Below, piece after piece: positions 11,630-24,533 of a stretch of DNA of 64,000 nt (the stretch's first letter is position 1; each line of letters begins with the position of its first letter). Source of the DNA: Cadophora sp. MPI-SDFR-AT-0126 (lineage: Eukaryota; Ascomycota; Leotiomycetes; Helotiales; Ploettnerulaceae). The translations under genes were made by a program, and so were the position numbers. Below the pieces are notes generated by a model. The model searched no databases. It was not told the origin of the DNA and saw only the letters and a program-made list of their open reading frames with translations. The stretch covers positions 1,054,001 to 1,118,000 of the forward strand of contig JAGMVK010000011.1 of NCBI GenBank assembly GCA_020747065.1, in the 5' to 3' direction.

Positions 11630-13600
11630 ATGTCGGTCATTGAATTGGGGGAATCAGTCCCAGCGCTGACACCTCATGTAAGTCCATCACTCTCGCTCTC
11701 TTTTCATCCTGCACTGGCATCATGTTCAACTGTACATGTGACTCAACATCTAATTCTCAGGACAGGCAACAAGTGTTTCCCTCCCAAAATGGAGCGACAA
11801 TATTGGCTACGAAGAAGGCCAGGAAAGAATTTTGAGCAAAATGGTGACAGGCTACCCCAGGTAATGAATGCCCTGTAATTCCTAGCAATACTTTTGCCAC
11901 AGCCACTGATTTCTGTCTCGTGCTTCAGATTTTTCATCCATAAGCTGATTGCTGCTTTTGCTGAGGATATTGTCCAGAAAGTTGGCACTCCTGGCGAGCA
12001 GGCAATGCTGTTTCCATCTACTAGGACTGCTAGGAGGTGTGTGGACTTCATGCTTTCGAGAACTTCAACGACGTCAGCCAACATGATCCGCGTGGTTGAT
12101 CTTGTGCTGGACGTGAGTCGGACAGACTCAGAGATGCTCAAGAAGATTTCACCAGCCATTTCTGCTGTCATATATCCCAAAGATCTCTTTCCCCTTGCCA
12201 AGCAGTACTGGCAACACTCGGGTGATGGTGTTCAGAGCAGACGTGCCGAGTTCTGCCATGGACTTTTCCAAGAAGGAATTCTGGTTGAGAAGTCTGTTCT
12301 TCAACCACTTTCGAATGGCTTCCAGAAAGGACCAAAACGATACCAGAAAGGATCCGTCGATAAAACACCTCCCAAAATACACCACAACGGATCAGAACTC
12401 GCTAAGGCACCTAATGATTTTATTCCCAATGGATCTGCTGAGAATCGTGAAAGCTCACAATTCTTGGAAGAACGCTTTGGTCGCAATCTTGATGTGTCAT
12501 TCGTTGACAACGCCAAGTCCGCGATCCGACGCCGTATTGCAGGTTCACTTATGGGAGAGGTCGACTTGTCCACAACACCAGGTCCAGACATGGGTTCTAA
12601 CAGACGTGGAGTAGCTGACATCTCAGAGAACGATGTCTATCTCTACCCATGTGGGATGAACGCTATCTTCAATGCTCATCGTATGATGATGGATGCGAGA
12701 GGACAGATGAAAAGCATTTCCTTCGGCTTTCCTTACGTTGACACTCTGAAGATCCTGGAGAAGTTTGGACCAGGCTGTATTTTCTACGGAAATGGGGAGT
12801 CGGAGGATCTTGATGATCTCGAATCTCGTTTGAAGTCAGGAGAGCGATATCTTGCACTATTTTGCGAGTTTCCAGGAAATCCAATGTTAAAGTGCCCTGA
12901 TCTTCAACGAATTCGGAAGCTGGCCGACGAGTACGATTTCGGTGTGGTTGTGGATGAAACCATCGGCAACTTTATCAATGTCCATGTTCTTCCTTACGCA
13001 GATGTGGTCGTTAGTAGTCTGACCAAGATATTCTCAGGGGAATGCAATGTCATGGGAGGCAGCACCATATTAAATCCTCGAAGTCGCTACTACCATGAAT
13101 TGAAAAAGGTTGCTGAGGTCGAATACGAGGATAATTGCTGGGCCGAAGATGCGATCTTCTTGGAACGAAATAGTCGTCATTTTGTATCGAGGATCGAGAG
13201 AATCAACGAAAATGCTGATCTCATTTCCGATATCCTACGAGCACATCCCCTGGTCCAGGATGTGTACTACCCCAAACACAATCCTTCGCGGCAGTTCTAC
13301 GATGCATGTCGTACTCCAAACGGTGGATACGGTGGGCTGCTTTCATTTACCTTCAAGAAGACGGAGCAGGCGATAGCATTCTATGATCGTATCGAGACTG
13401 CGAAAGGGCCAAGTCTGGGAACCAATTTCACGCTGGTGTCTCCTTATGTTATACTTGCACATTTTATGGAGCTTGACTGGGCAGCGCAATTTGGAGTACC
13501 TGGCGATTTGATCCGTATTAGTGTTGGTTTGGAGGATGCAGAGGATCTGACGTCGAGGTTCGCAGTTGCCTTGAAAGCTGCTGAAGAGGCTACCAAGTGA
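11630..13600 (+). CDS. Cystathionine gamma-synthase
   Basis: PLP enzyme that joins cysteine to an activated homoserine ester to form cystathionine (yeast STR2 and Neurospora met-7 type). Exons 11630-11677, 11766-11860 and 11929-13600 give 604 residues. Both introns restore family text: TPH-ATSVSLPKW and TGYP-RFFIHKL. The PLP lysine lies in VVSSLTKIFSG, and the substrate-binding core includes LYPCGMNAIFNAH and LFCEFPGNPML. A low-complexity insert rich in Lys, Gly and Asn (bases about 12310-12450) separates the N-terminal part from the PLP fold, as in long fungal forms. There is no mitochondrial signal. Regulation by sulfur supply is usual for the family, but no clear CYS3/Met4 site is seen upstream. 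Confidence 0.9.
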
Positions 13601-14404
13601 GTGGTGATTGGCAAGTATCCAGCCCTGGCGTAGTAGAAAAAGATCGAATATGGACATGAAGTACTCTCCCCGCTCGCTTGAGCGCTGGATGAGAGCAGGA
13701 ATGAAAAGTCCTACTTACTTATATGGTAGACATCAATGCATGCATTGGCGTGGTTTATAGGGTGATTTTGATGACTGTGGCCTGATTCTGTCATTGAACA
13801 AGTATTAGAATGGCTTTGAGAACTTACCAATAGAAGAACGCAAGAGAAACAACAGCCATGGGCTATATCAGAAATTGACGTCTGTTGCAGATCCGATGAC
13901 CAGCATGAGTTCCGAGACAAGTATCCGCAGGCCCTCAGAGTATCTGGGGAACGGAACTTCACCTGGTCTGGCGTTCATTTGCCGAGAAACAGATCTCCGC
14001 GGTATTCAGTGACAATGCACTGTATTCTACCGTCAATCAATATGCCCTATGAGCCACCGAAATATGAAACTGCGTTAGGGTCTGACTAAGTGAGTGATTG
14101 AGTGAGCCAGTGAGTGCTTATTGGACATTCTCAAATCAAGGTGAAAATGGGGAAAATGTATTTCCTTCACTTCTGGAATTTATTGACACCAAAAACACAT
14201 TGCGCTGCATTCAACTTAACCGCGTCAAAGCTTAAATTATTAGCGTGCTTTGTCGCGTCTTCTCGCCCAGGACCGGACAGGCAACAAACATGAACAACCA
14301 CACCACAAAACAACCCGGCAGAGTTATTCGTTTCGCTGAGCCTCAACACGGCGGCCTGGCCTCGAAAAAACATCGAGGTCTGAACTTCAGTCCCAGGCGC
14401 CATT
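13601..14404. other. Intergenic upstream of SMC6
   Basis: About 800 bases with no supportable gene. It includes a short GTGA-rich run near 14088-14116 and, presumably, the SMC6 promoter. Confidence 0.55.
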
Positions 14405-17400
14405 ATGGCACCGCAAAAGAGGGCTAGAATAGAGGATGACGAGGAGATTATCGCAGTGGAGAGTGCCACTTCCGCTCTGCGACATGAGAGTGTAAGTCCA
14501 ACTCTGCGTACAATATTCGCACACTCTAATACCTTCCTAGAGTAACAAGAAAGCACGGCTGTCGAACATATCGAAGTCTCGAAATGCACCAAGCCAGAGC
14601 CCTTCTCCATCTTCAAGTGACGATGATTCCGACGACGAAATACCTGATGCCGACGATGCGCCCGCCCTTCCTGCCAGTACGCAGTACGAAACCCAACGTG
14701 ACAATGGCTTCATACATCTCAACAACACCAAGGCCGATGATGCGAAGGAACGCAAGAGATTCATGGCCAAGAAAATGGGGACGAAGACGGGTGATAACCG
14801 GGCTGCCGACAACGCGATTATCCAGAAGATCACTTGCAGGAACTTCATGTGTCATGACAATCTGGTCGTCCCGCTTGGACCGCTCATAAACTTCGTCGTC
14901 GGTATGAATGGAAGTGGAAAGAGTGCCGTTCTTACAGCCATTACATTGTGCCTGGGAGGCAAGACAGCCGCTACCAACCGTGGAGCAAGTCTGAAGGCGC
15001 TCATCAAGAGTGGTAGAGAGCAAGCCTCTTTGATCATCGAGTTGAAGAATCAAGGTATTGATGCATACCAACCAGATATTTACGGGAAGAAGATTATTAT
15101 TGAGCGTCATTTCTCAAGATCAGGGAGCAGCAGCTTCAAGCTCAAAACCGAGCTGAATAAGCTCATTTCTACAAAGAAGGGTGATGTTGAAGATATTGTG
15201 GAATACTACCAACTGCAAGTCGACAACCCGATGAATGTGCTCACACAAGATGCTGCCAAGTCCTTCATTACCGCCTCGACTCCAGCCATGAAATACAAAT
15301 TCTTCGTGGAGGGTGTTCAACTCGAGGCTCTTGACAGAGACTACAAGATTATCTCGGACACCTGTGATCAGATCGAGACTAGGCTCCACGATTCAAAGGG
15401 AGATCTAAAGGCTCTAAAGAAACGAACCGATGCTGCTGTCCAACGAGCGGAAACGGTGCGCAAGTATGATGGCGTCAAAACCGAGCTGAAACGACTCAGG
15501 AAGAAGCTCGCTTGGGTGCAAGTGGCCGACGAAGAGAAAATCCTTGCAGACTTTGAGCAGAAGGTTGCAGATGCTCAGCAGCAGATTGTTGATGCTCAGA
15601 AGAACGCCGAAGCCAAGGAAGCGGCACTTGATGGGATCGATGAAGCCATACAGCGAGCCAAAGATGTCGAGACACGTCTCGAAGAAGAGCGAGGCCCCGT
15701 GACGGAGGAAGAGGAGGCTGCTCGCCATGCCCATGAGGAAGCTTCTAAGGAGGTCGCGAAATTTCACATTCAACAGAAGACTGTCGTAGCCGCTCTTAAG
15801 GAAGCGCAGGTCAATGTCGAGGGCATCCAAGCAGAGATAACGGCTGAACAGGCCCGTTTGCATGCAGCTCATGGTGGAGCTCAAGATAAGAAGATTGAAG
15901 AGCTTGCCATTGCTCAGCAGGCTGCCGAAGATGCCAGGGCAAATCTCTTACAGAACGAGGAAGAGAAACCTCAACTGGAAGAAAATTTAAGAAAAGCCCA
16001 AGCTGATATGACAAAGCTAGAGTCGCCTTTACGAGCCAAGACAGAGGAATTGAACAGTGCGAAAGCTCGACTTCATTCGTTGGGCTCAAATCGTGGCGAC
16101 CGTATGGCAGGATTTGATCAGAATATGCCGAGCTTGCTGAGAGCAATTCAAGCAGACCGTGGATTCCGGGAAAAGCCCATCGGCCCTCTGGGCTTACACA
16201 TGCAACTTCTACAACCAAAGTGGAGCAACATAATCGAATCAACCTTAGGTAATGCTTTGAATGGATTCATCGTCACTACTAAAGCAGACTCATTGAGACT
16301 CAAAGATCATCTGGTAGGTCAAGTCCAAAGCTGGGGGATTTGTGGCTCTAGTCCAAGTCTCGTTTTCTACTACTCCTATTCATGGCGCTCCGCATGAAGA
16401 CTAACAGGGGCTTAGAAGCGGCAGAAAATGTTGTATTGCCCAGTCTCTATCGGTAGTTCTCAACCCCTAAACACTTCCAATCATGAGCCGGATCCCCAGG
16501 TACGTGCTTTCTTTTTATCAAAATGCCCGGCGTTTACCGCAACAAAGGTGCTGATGACGTTGGCAATTCGTTTGTCTCAGTTCTATTCATACTAATGGCT
16601 CTTCTCTAGTACGACACCATTCTTCGAGTTCTCAACATCAACAATGAGGCAGTCAAGCGACAACTGATCATTGGCCATGCTATAGAGCAAACGATACTGG
16701 TGGCCAGTCGGACCGAGGCTATTAGGATCATGTATGAAGGACCAAGACCACGGAACGTTAAGAATTGCTTTGCTATGCATGATAGCAGACCTGATTGGGG
16801 TCACAGAGTTGCCTTGGTCGGAGAAAGCGGTAGAGATATCAGTCCTGTGTATCCTCCGAGGGGAAGAGCGCGCATGCAAACGGATACCGACAGCCAGATT
16901 AATCTTCAAAAGGAAACAGTTCAATCCCTGGATGCGGAATTGAAAGCCCGCACTCAAGTGTATGAGCGGCAAAAAGGCGAGGTCAACAAATGCAGAGACG
17001 CCATTCAAAAGAATAAGAGAACCAACAGCCAGCTCAAGATCGCCAGCCAGAGAGCAGCACAAAAAGTTGACAGCCTTCAAACTGAGATCGACAATCTGCA
17101 AGGAGATGATGGCAAACTTGACGGACTTAGACTGGACCTGAAATCGGCGGAAGAAGGTTTGCAATTGCAAGAGAAGAACTACGGCGACTCGGCACTGGAG
17201 AGGAAAAGTCTCAATGCAGCCGCAACTGAGAAGAAGCGAACGCTTGATGCCGTCAAGGAGCGTCTCGTAGAATTCGAAACCAAGGTACAAAAGATTCAGA
17301 ACAAAATCAGAAATCAGGAGCAAGCTCGCAAGCTTGCATTGACACAAAAGAATCGCGCCATGGAAGAAGTCGAGCTATACCAAGAGAGTAAAGAGGAGAC

Positions 17401-18281
17401 TGAGCGGACTCTTGCGAAACAGAGCGATAGAGTAGCCGAGTTTACCAAAGATGCTTTGGAAATCTGTGCGAGGGTTACACTCGAACCTGGTGATACCGAA
17501 ACAAGCCTGAGCCGAGTCTATGAAACAAAGAAAAAGCAGCTTGAGGATGCCAGAAAAAGGCAAGGTGCAACTGATGAAGAGATCCAGCAAGCGGCCATTG
17601 ATGCCAGGGCCGCCTTCTCAGCTGCGGTCTCCAACAGGAAGGAGCTTGAAGAGCTTTTGCAGCTTCTGAAGCAATCATTTATGCTCCGTCTCGAACAATA
17701 CCGAGCGTTCCAGAAGTGGATTTCTGCTCGCTCTCGCATCAACTTCAGCTACTTGCTCAGTGAGCGAGCCTTCCGCGGAACGCTTGTTATCGATCATGCC
17801 AACAAGTTGCTTGATGTTGTGGTCCAGCCTGACGACACCAACAAGAGCGCCAAGGGACGGCAAACTAAAACACTCTCTGGTGGCGAGAAATCATTCTCTT
17901 CGATTTGTCTCCTCTTATCCCTGTGGGAAGCTATGGGTGCACCTCTCCGATGCCTGGATGAGTTCGACGTCTTCATGGATGATGTGAACAGAGACGTTAG
18001 CACGAGGATGATTGTGAGTACTTCTAGATCGGCGGGGCAAGACCCCGTATTAACATTAAACAGATATCGGCTGCCCGTAAATCTGTCGGTCGACAGTTCA
18101 TTCTAATTACTCCAAAGGCTTTAGGAGCAGGAATGGATGCTGATGATGATGTGAACATGATCAAGTAAGTCCATTCTTAATTCTTACACCCACTCCTGAA
18201 CTTGGGACTGAGGAGCTAACGCCATATAGGTTGACTGATCCACGAGAAAAGCAGAAAAAGATAGATGAAATGTTGAGATAA
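14405..18281 (+). CDS. SMC6: SMC6, ATPase of the SMC5/6 DNA repair complex
   Basis: Exons 14405-14491, 14541-16313, 16416-16499, 16610-18013, 18064-18164 and 18230-18281 give 1166 residues, normal for Smc6. The acidic N-terminus is followed by the Walker A region MNGSGKSAVLTAI near residue 150. Two long coiled coils flank a hinge (around QNMPSLLRAI to the third intron). The C-terminal head carries the LSGGEKSFSS signature and the Walker B region LDEFDVFMDDVNRD. All five introns are phase-consistent and rejoin family sequence, for example KDHL-KRQKMLYC and NMIK-LTDPREKQK. The complex acts on chromatin in recombinational repair and rDNA stability. It converges on COQ9 with a 210-base gap. Confidence 0.95.
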
Positions 18282-18491
18282 CAAGTGCCGGCTGCTTCTG
18301 TAAATACCGTGGACAACAACACGCCGGAATCGAAGGAGGAAGGGAGGTCTTTGGAGTTCAACCATTCGGCGTTCGGACACGTGCTAGGTGCTTTAGGAAA
18401 TGGGACTGGGTGGCTACCTCTTCCGAAATCCATATTGTACAACGTTAGATATAATCATACATATTCTACAGTCTAATCTTCCAATACTATC

Positions 18492-19347
18492 TCATATTCT
18501 TACACCCTTACTCCTCAGCACATTCAAGCCAGCCTGCGCCGTGAACCCCACCCACTGCCCTATACTCCCCGTAGCTTTTCCTACAATCTCTGCATCTCCA
18601 AACCTCCTCTCTAGAAATTCCCTCGTCTCCGCAAACTCCGGACTCTTATCCCTCGTCATAAATAGATCGGTAGCCGCATATATCGTAGATAGCGATGCCC
18701 GCTTCGTGTACCAGCTCGAATCGACGGACTTGTCGCCCGCAAGGAACCAGATCTCGTCTGCTAGGGAGGAGAGCTCGGAGATGGCAGTTGGGAGGTTGGA
18801 GGGTTGGGCCATGAGTGCTAATGCCTGGGTTTTGGTCAATCATGTCTCTCTTCTTGCTGGTTCAATCTCATCTGCAACCACCCGCACAGATAGAGATTTT
18901 GAGAGCTTGGAGCCATACCTCCTGCCACCTATGTATAATCTCCTTATTCCCCATCAGCCTCTCCCACGTCAACGCCTTAACCTTCATCCCGACCCCCATC
19001 GGCCGCTGCCCCTCCTCCACGTTACACACATGCGTCCTGTCCGCCAGCCCCAGCCTCTGCGTCACTAGATGATAATGCACCAGACTGAATGCGCCGTTGG
19101 GGAAGAGGTTCGTGGAGGCATCGATGTAGCCGGCGTCTTTGGCACCGAGCGCGAGCGTCGTGTGTGTGAAGCCGTGCGTGGGGATGTGTGGAAGTGAGGC
19201 GGAGAGGATGGATGTCTCGATTGGGGTGAAGGGTCCTGGGGGAGGTGGGTGGTCGTAAGAGTGGTAGGTTCGCGGGTTGGAGGTGAGGGAGGAGGCAATA
19301 TTAGACCGCGGCTTGAGACGCAGGAGATTCCTCGTTTTACTGGCCAT
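18492..19347 (-). CDS. COQ9: COQ9, ubiquinone biosynthesis protein
   Basis: Exons 19347-18919 and 18824-18492 give 253 residues (yeast Coq9 is similar). The first 30 residues are Arg/Ser-rich without acids, a mitochondrial presequence. The COQ9 core follows: ILSASLPHIPTHGFT, LALGAKDAGYIDAS, NLFPNGAFSLVHYHL, and the lipid-binding C-terminal part with DEIWFLAGDKSVDSSWYTKR. Coq9 is a TetR-fold lipid-binding protein that presents intermediates to Coq7 in the CoQ synthome on the inner mitochondrial membrane. The intron 18825-18918 joins HRWQE to ALALMAQPSN in phase 0. Confidence 0.93.
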
Positions 19348-19745
19348 TTGTACTGCCAGCTGGAATGTGGGGAGAATCGGGTGTTGTCAAGACTCAAGAG
19401 AAGTACATCGCTGGCCTGGGAGTCTAGATGGTTGGTGGGTGACGGCAGGACGTCCCATTCGGGGTTCCGTTCAATACTTGGCAAGCCCAAGTACTTTCAG
19501 CCCTCGCTTCAGCCCAAGAATAGTGGCCCGGGCTGGGCCGCGCGGGAAATGGGTGAGCCCATTTTCTCTTGTCTTGCTTTCTTCCTCTTTGGATGTTCAT
19601 TTGGGAGACTTTTGAGTTTGAATTGTACGAAAAACTTGATTTGCCAAGTAGGTCGAGGAATTGGTAAAGAAAAGACATTCTCTTCGAGAAAGAGATGCTT
19701 TGAATATCCGAGCTCGCTTCACGGAATATTCCCACTTTTGGCATC
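19348..19745. other. Divergent promoter, COQ9 / WW-domain gene
   Basis: 398 bases between divergent ATGs. No gene is seen; frames open here belong to no recognisable family. Confidence 0.55.
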
Positions 19746-22407
19746 ATGGAGCACGGGAATACCATTCCGAATGAACAATCACCGGGAAACCCGAGTTCGA
19801 TGCCAGGTTGGAATTCCCATTGGAGTTTGGAGCACCAGCAAAGGTAAGCTATAGCCAAATAGCCCGTCAGTCTGACAGGAGCGAAGCTTACTCCGCCACA
19901 GCTACTATGTAAACACAAGCACAGGCGAGAGAAGATGGTATCTCCCCACAATCACCACCCCTCCTCCACAGATCGTCCAGATCAAGCCAGAAGAAACGCC
20001 AATCGCAACGCCATCGTCAGCCCCTCCCCATAAGATCCAGAGGAAGGCTGTCGGCGCCCAGTCTGTTCGTTCCAATCAAGCTTCTCCCGCAGCTGCTGCA
20101 CAACATGTCCAGGCCAATACTGGGAGTGTTCGAGCGCCATTGCCGCAAGCCACAGATAGCTATTTTCTACCATCGACGCTCCCAGGACAGTGTCAAGTTC
20201 CTCAAGTAGCACAGCCGTTGACTCCTGCGCCGACTCCTGTTCAGTATCAAACGCCACAGCAACCTCAGCCGGTGCAGAGCCAGTATCAACAGCTTGACTT
20301 CAGTGCTCATTTCGCATCGCTGTCCTTGGAACATGGCCAGGCTGGCCCAGCAAATATCCCAGGAGTATCGCCTGCTCAAAGCCAGCCTCCATCAGCCCAA
20401 CAATCCCACAATGCCCAGTCTCTATTGAGTACCAAGATTGATATTCCTATATCTTCTTCGATCAATCAACCAAATGCTCACAACTTCTCATCCCAGCCAT
20501 CAAACACCACTTATTTCCCTCCACCACCCGCTGCTGTACCATATCAATCGTTTCCAACAGCTCAATCACCAGACCAGCAGGTACCTACTGGAAATAACTT
20601 TGCATATCAGACCCCTCAGCCCAGTGTCTCCAGCTCGCCATTGCCTGCTCCTCGACCAGTAATTCGACGTGTACCACCTCCACCGCCGCCTAGAAATGCG
20701 GTCGAGTATCAGTCTCAATCGCACAATGTGGTAGGCCAAAATTTTGGACCTCCAGGGAGCGTTCAAGCCAATGTATCAAATGCAAATCACACGCAGCAGT
20801 TCACGACTTCGTCATTACCTATCACTTATCAACAGCAACAGAGCAGTTTCACTCCTCTGCCACCTCCTGTAGGGCAACAATATGCTCCCGTTCCCGTACC
20901 TAGCGCTTACCAGCCTATTCAACAACAGCAACAACAAAGCACCGGTCCTCTGCCAGCTCAGTCTTTCCAACAATATGCTCCTCCTCTCCCACCTGGAAGT
21001 ATTCAGCAAAGTCAGCAGGTTGGCACGTATCAGCAAGCTACATCACCTGTTCCTCAGCAGTATAATCCTCCAAGTCACAGTCCTGCCGGTGCCCAGTACT
21101 CGTTTCTGCCGCCTCCCCCACCAAATGGCCAGCAACAAGGACCGGTACATGAGGCTTTAAGACAAGCATCACCAATTGGTCAGCAGCAGTATTCCTTCAC
21201 AACTCAAGACCAACTGGCATCGCCTCAACCAACCCCAGTATCTTCCCATACCCCTGCATTTCTTCCATCACTACAGCAGCAACAACAAGAAGCCAATACC
21301 GGAGTACCAGTAGCCCAATATGCCGCTCCACCTGGCCAGACCGCTCTCTATCAGCAGTCTACCGCTACTAGTCCGATATCATCACCGCCTCAACACTACC
21401 CTACTGCTCCAATTCCAGCACATGGTCCCTACCAGCCTCCGCCACAGTCCCATCCTCCATCCAGTGCCCCTCCCCTTCATCGATATTCCTCCGCGCCAGA
21501 GCCGGTCGTTCTTCAGCAAGCGAACACTGTTCCTCAATCCGGTCACCCCCAACCTCAAGTTGCCGCAAAAAATCCATATGCCAGGCAAGTTGCTCACGCC
21601 AACTCCTTCTACGGCCCACCTCCCCAACGAGTAAGGACGCAGAGTAATACTGTTCCTCAACGTTTGCCGGTGGCCCAGTCTCAGTCTTATGGTCAGGCTC
21701 CTCTTCAAGCATCGATTGTTCAACAGCCTCAAGGTGGTTGCCAGACTCCTGAGTCCAACTATGGACAAATGCAGCAACAACATCCCGGACAACCTCAAAG
21801 CCAATATCAAACTCCCAATCAGCCTCAGCCCAGCACTCAACCTGCAGCACCATCCACCCCGCTTCTCCCACCCCGCAAATCCTCCAGTGGCATGATGAAC
21901 AGCATGGGAAGCATGGGCAAGAAACTCACCGGCTACAGCAAGACCGCCGTGGACAAAAGCAAGCGCTTCAGCGTCTCGCAACCCGGTCTCATGAAATGGG
22001 GTGCCAGAGCCGCAGTCGGTATCGTTGCCGCGGGAGCGCTCGCTCTAGGTGTTGATGCTGTTAGTGACTCGAGTTTGTTTGATGGTGCTGGGGGTGGGGA
22101 TATTAGTGGAGGTGACTTTGGAGGGGGCGAAGCTGCGGCTTTTGATAGTGGTGGAGGTGGGGATATTGGAGGAGGGGATGCGGGAGGGTTCGAAAGTGGT
22201 GGGTACGAGGGTGGTGGGTACGAGGGTGGTGGGTATGAGGGAGGAGGGAGCGCCATGGATGCGCAGACTGCAGTGGATGCAAATGCGGCGCAACTGGCTA
22301 TGGAACAGCAAGGGCGGGAGAACGCATTAATGTTGTTGGATCCTGTGGGGACGGAGTATGAAGTAGTTAACACTACTAATGCTGCTGATGTCAATGCTCT
22401 GATCTGA
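19746..22407 (+). CDS. WW-domain protein with Q/P-rich body and C-terminal hydrophobic segment
   Basis: Exons 19746-19843 and 19902-22407 give 867 residues. A WW domain sits at residues 21-48: first Trp at 22, aromatic YY at 34-35, second Trp at 45 and the closing Pro at 48; the intron falls inside it. About 650 residues of Gln, Pro, Ser and Tyr-rich sequence follow, with runs such as PPPPPP and QQQQQ. Near residues 730-750 lies one hydrophobic stretch (AAVGIVAAGALALGV) that could be a membrane anchor. The tail has Gly-rich imperfect repeats. WW domains bind proline-rich ligands, and this protein carries candidate ligands in its own body. The start is the first ATG in frame with the WW domain. 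Function is unknown. Confidence 0.85.
22196..22246 (+). repeat. 15-base tandem repeat coding for GGYEG units
   Basis: Three copies of a GGTGGGTACGAGG-type unit (last copy TATGAGG) encode repeated Gly-Gly-Tyr-Glu-Gly in the tail of the WW-domain protein. Confidence 0.8.
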
Positions 22408-22976
22408 GCGAGAGGTGTGGAGTGATGGCGACCTGCAAGTCAAACGAGATTGTTCTTGTCGTGCAATTTTGGAGAGAAAAATTTGATTTCTATTATCCTT
22501 AACTTTTGTTCTGCCATTTTTATTGGCATTTGATCATGCACAGACTCTGGTGAGGAGCATGGTATGTTGCGCCGATAGAAGGTACTATGCGAGTTACGAA
22601 TATGCCCGGACCCAAGGAGAGATGACTTTCAAATGGCCATGGTGAGATCACCCAGGAGCCGAGGCGTTGAGTCTTCATTTCCAACGGAGCACTCTATTCA
22701 TTTCCGCACGTTCCAGCCTTGATTATGCCAACATAAACAACAGCATCGATTTCCTTGTTGTTTCATTCTCGTTCTGCTTCAACATTTTGGAATCTTTTTG
22801 GTTCATAGATCAATGGGTAGTCGGGGTCAAGAAGACGCCGAGACCTTCGAAATTTCCCTCGTGACTTCCCATTGAGCCTTTTGTCAATCCCGCGATTTCA
22901 TTTTATCATGTGTGATATCTTTCGTGCTTATCCCTTTGGCAATCGAGGGGGTTGTTAGGCGGTACTTGTGCTTCTT
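22408..22976. other. Intergenic, convergent 3' flanks
   Basis: This lies between the ends of the WW-domain and 2EXR genes. No gene is seen. It marks the step from the conserved block to the accessory region. Confidence 0.55.
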
Positions 22977-23903
22977 CTAATCATCGTCGGAATCGTCTGA
23001 AGCATGATCGGAATACTCATGGAGCTCTGCTGCAAGATATTTGTTAAGTAAATTGCCTTGCTCCTTAAAGTCTTCCCGAGTTTCTGGTACAGTTTCCTCG
23101 TGAACAGCTTTCTCAAAGTTCTGTTGAACGTCGGCAAGCGGCCATAGTACACAAGAGGCTTCACAGACCATTTCTACGCCCTCAATCATGTCGCTCAGCG
23201 CTTCAGACGCCACCGGTACCATAGTCCGTGGAGCAAACTTGCCCCATTGCTTCATGACGGGCTTCAGAATCCACGAAAGTCGCCACGGAACAGTGTCAGA
23301 TCCATCGAAGTCCTCTGACGGAGTTTGGAAGATCGCGACCTTCAAGGCTTGGTACCTGCCGATGCTCCATTTAATAGACTTAGCATAAGAATCTGAACGT
23401 TGATATCTCTCATAGCGGTCGAAAGCTGGCATTCCGATAACAACACGCTGGATCTTCTGGCGGGTCTCCTTCTTGTTACATTTCCCGAAGTTGTGTCTGC
23501 TCCTTGGGTATTCGAAGACAGGCATAGCGTGTTCGTTCTCGAAGTGTAGGTAATCGGCGTCGAAGTTGAAGTAGATGGGCCATCGAAGTCGACCGTGGAA
23601 AGCGTACTTGTAACCCTTCAAAGCGAGCTCTCGGGATTTCTTGTTGACATGGAGAACGGCTGGAGGATATGCATCGGTGATACCTACCATTGCGCAAGGT
23701 TGACTGAGCTTATAAGGTGTGCCGGCAACTTGTACCATTCTGGTTGTCCGTTATACCGTAATGACGCGTGGGGTACGGATGGTGTCGTTCCAGATCAAGG
23801 TGCGAAGTTTAAATGGTAGCTTTGGGAAGCCGTGGAAGGTGGGTTCCTTGTACTCGTCGACAATGCTCCCAGGACGGTCATGTTGCTCAGCAGGAAGAGT
23901 CAT
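22977..23903 (-). CDS. 2EXR-domain protein, interrupted by an in-frame TAA or a 48-base intron
   Basis: The ATG at 23903 starts a typical 2EXR region: FHGFPKLPFKLRTLIW, then RTPRVITV, then after the interruption PPAVLHVNKKSRELALKGY. A TAA at 23751-23753 stops the frame; coding resumes in the same frame. A GTATAA...TATAAG segment (23709-23756, 48 bases) could be an intron and would give 292 residues. Without splicing, the gene is a pseudogene by a CAA-to-TAA-like change. The C-terminal part ends in an acidic Asp/Ser tail. 2EXR proteins are very abundant in Leotiomycetes and have no established biochemical function. The family call is good; intactness is open. Confidence 0.7.
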
Positions 23904-24358
23904 TTCAGTGGTATTTCAAAAACTGTTCACATGGTAGTCTCATAACTGTACTGAATAGCTCGCGAAGGTGGTATGCAACCAGAAGCTGCAAATCCAAGTT
24001 TGTTTTGGGGCAGCAACGGCGCTAGTGCTCAAGCGAGACTTGGCTGCTAGCTTTTCAAGGTGCCATTGATGTATCGATTAATCAGATGCAGTGAACTGGC
24101 CGTTACTCTCATTTGGTTTATGTCATAAGTAATTAATAAATTTGGATTTTTTGTGTCCTCTTCAAACAGCCCTGCAGGTGCGTTTCTCACCTTTCGAGAT
24201 CTTGTCCGCAAGACCACTTGTAGATGTGAGCAACGACTTCTGCTACTTAGCTGTGTCCATGAGACCTAAAGAGGACAATATCCAAGCTCTTTTCTCATCA
24301 AATTTTTTAGATCACAGTCTATGAAGTAGGGTTCTAAGGAGCTCTCCTCTGTCCAGGT

Positions 24359-24533
24359 CACGTCGCCCTGGTCGTGTGGCCCCGCATCTACATTCGCGAC
24401 CCGATTGACGAAGAAGAAGGCGGAAATGGCAAAGTGAGTCCTATATCATCGATAATGTCTTTGGTGTCTCACTAACCCTCTGCAGTTCCAAAAAAGCTGC
24501 GATTCCTACTTTGAAGGTCATAGTTGGCCCTGA
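24359..24533 (+). other. Possible remnant exon pair
   Basis: A 25-codon piece containing VVWPRIYIRD and ending NGK reads up to a GTGAGT donor. After a 52-base intron it continues with FQKSCDSYFEGHSWP and a stop. The composition looks coding and the splice signals are good, but no start or longer context is found. Family unknown. Confidence 0.25.

Noticed and set aside
21382..21981. 199-codon minus-strand frame under the WW-domain gene
   Set aside because: Made by the antisense of Q/P-rich codons; the plus strand is clearly coding.
23735..23755. The 17-base GT...AG stretch around the 2EXR TAA as an intron
   Set aside because: Far too short to splice; only the 48-base alternative is considered.
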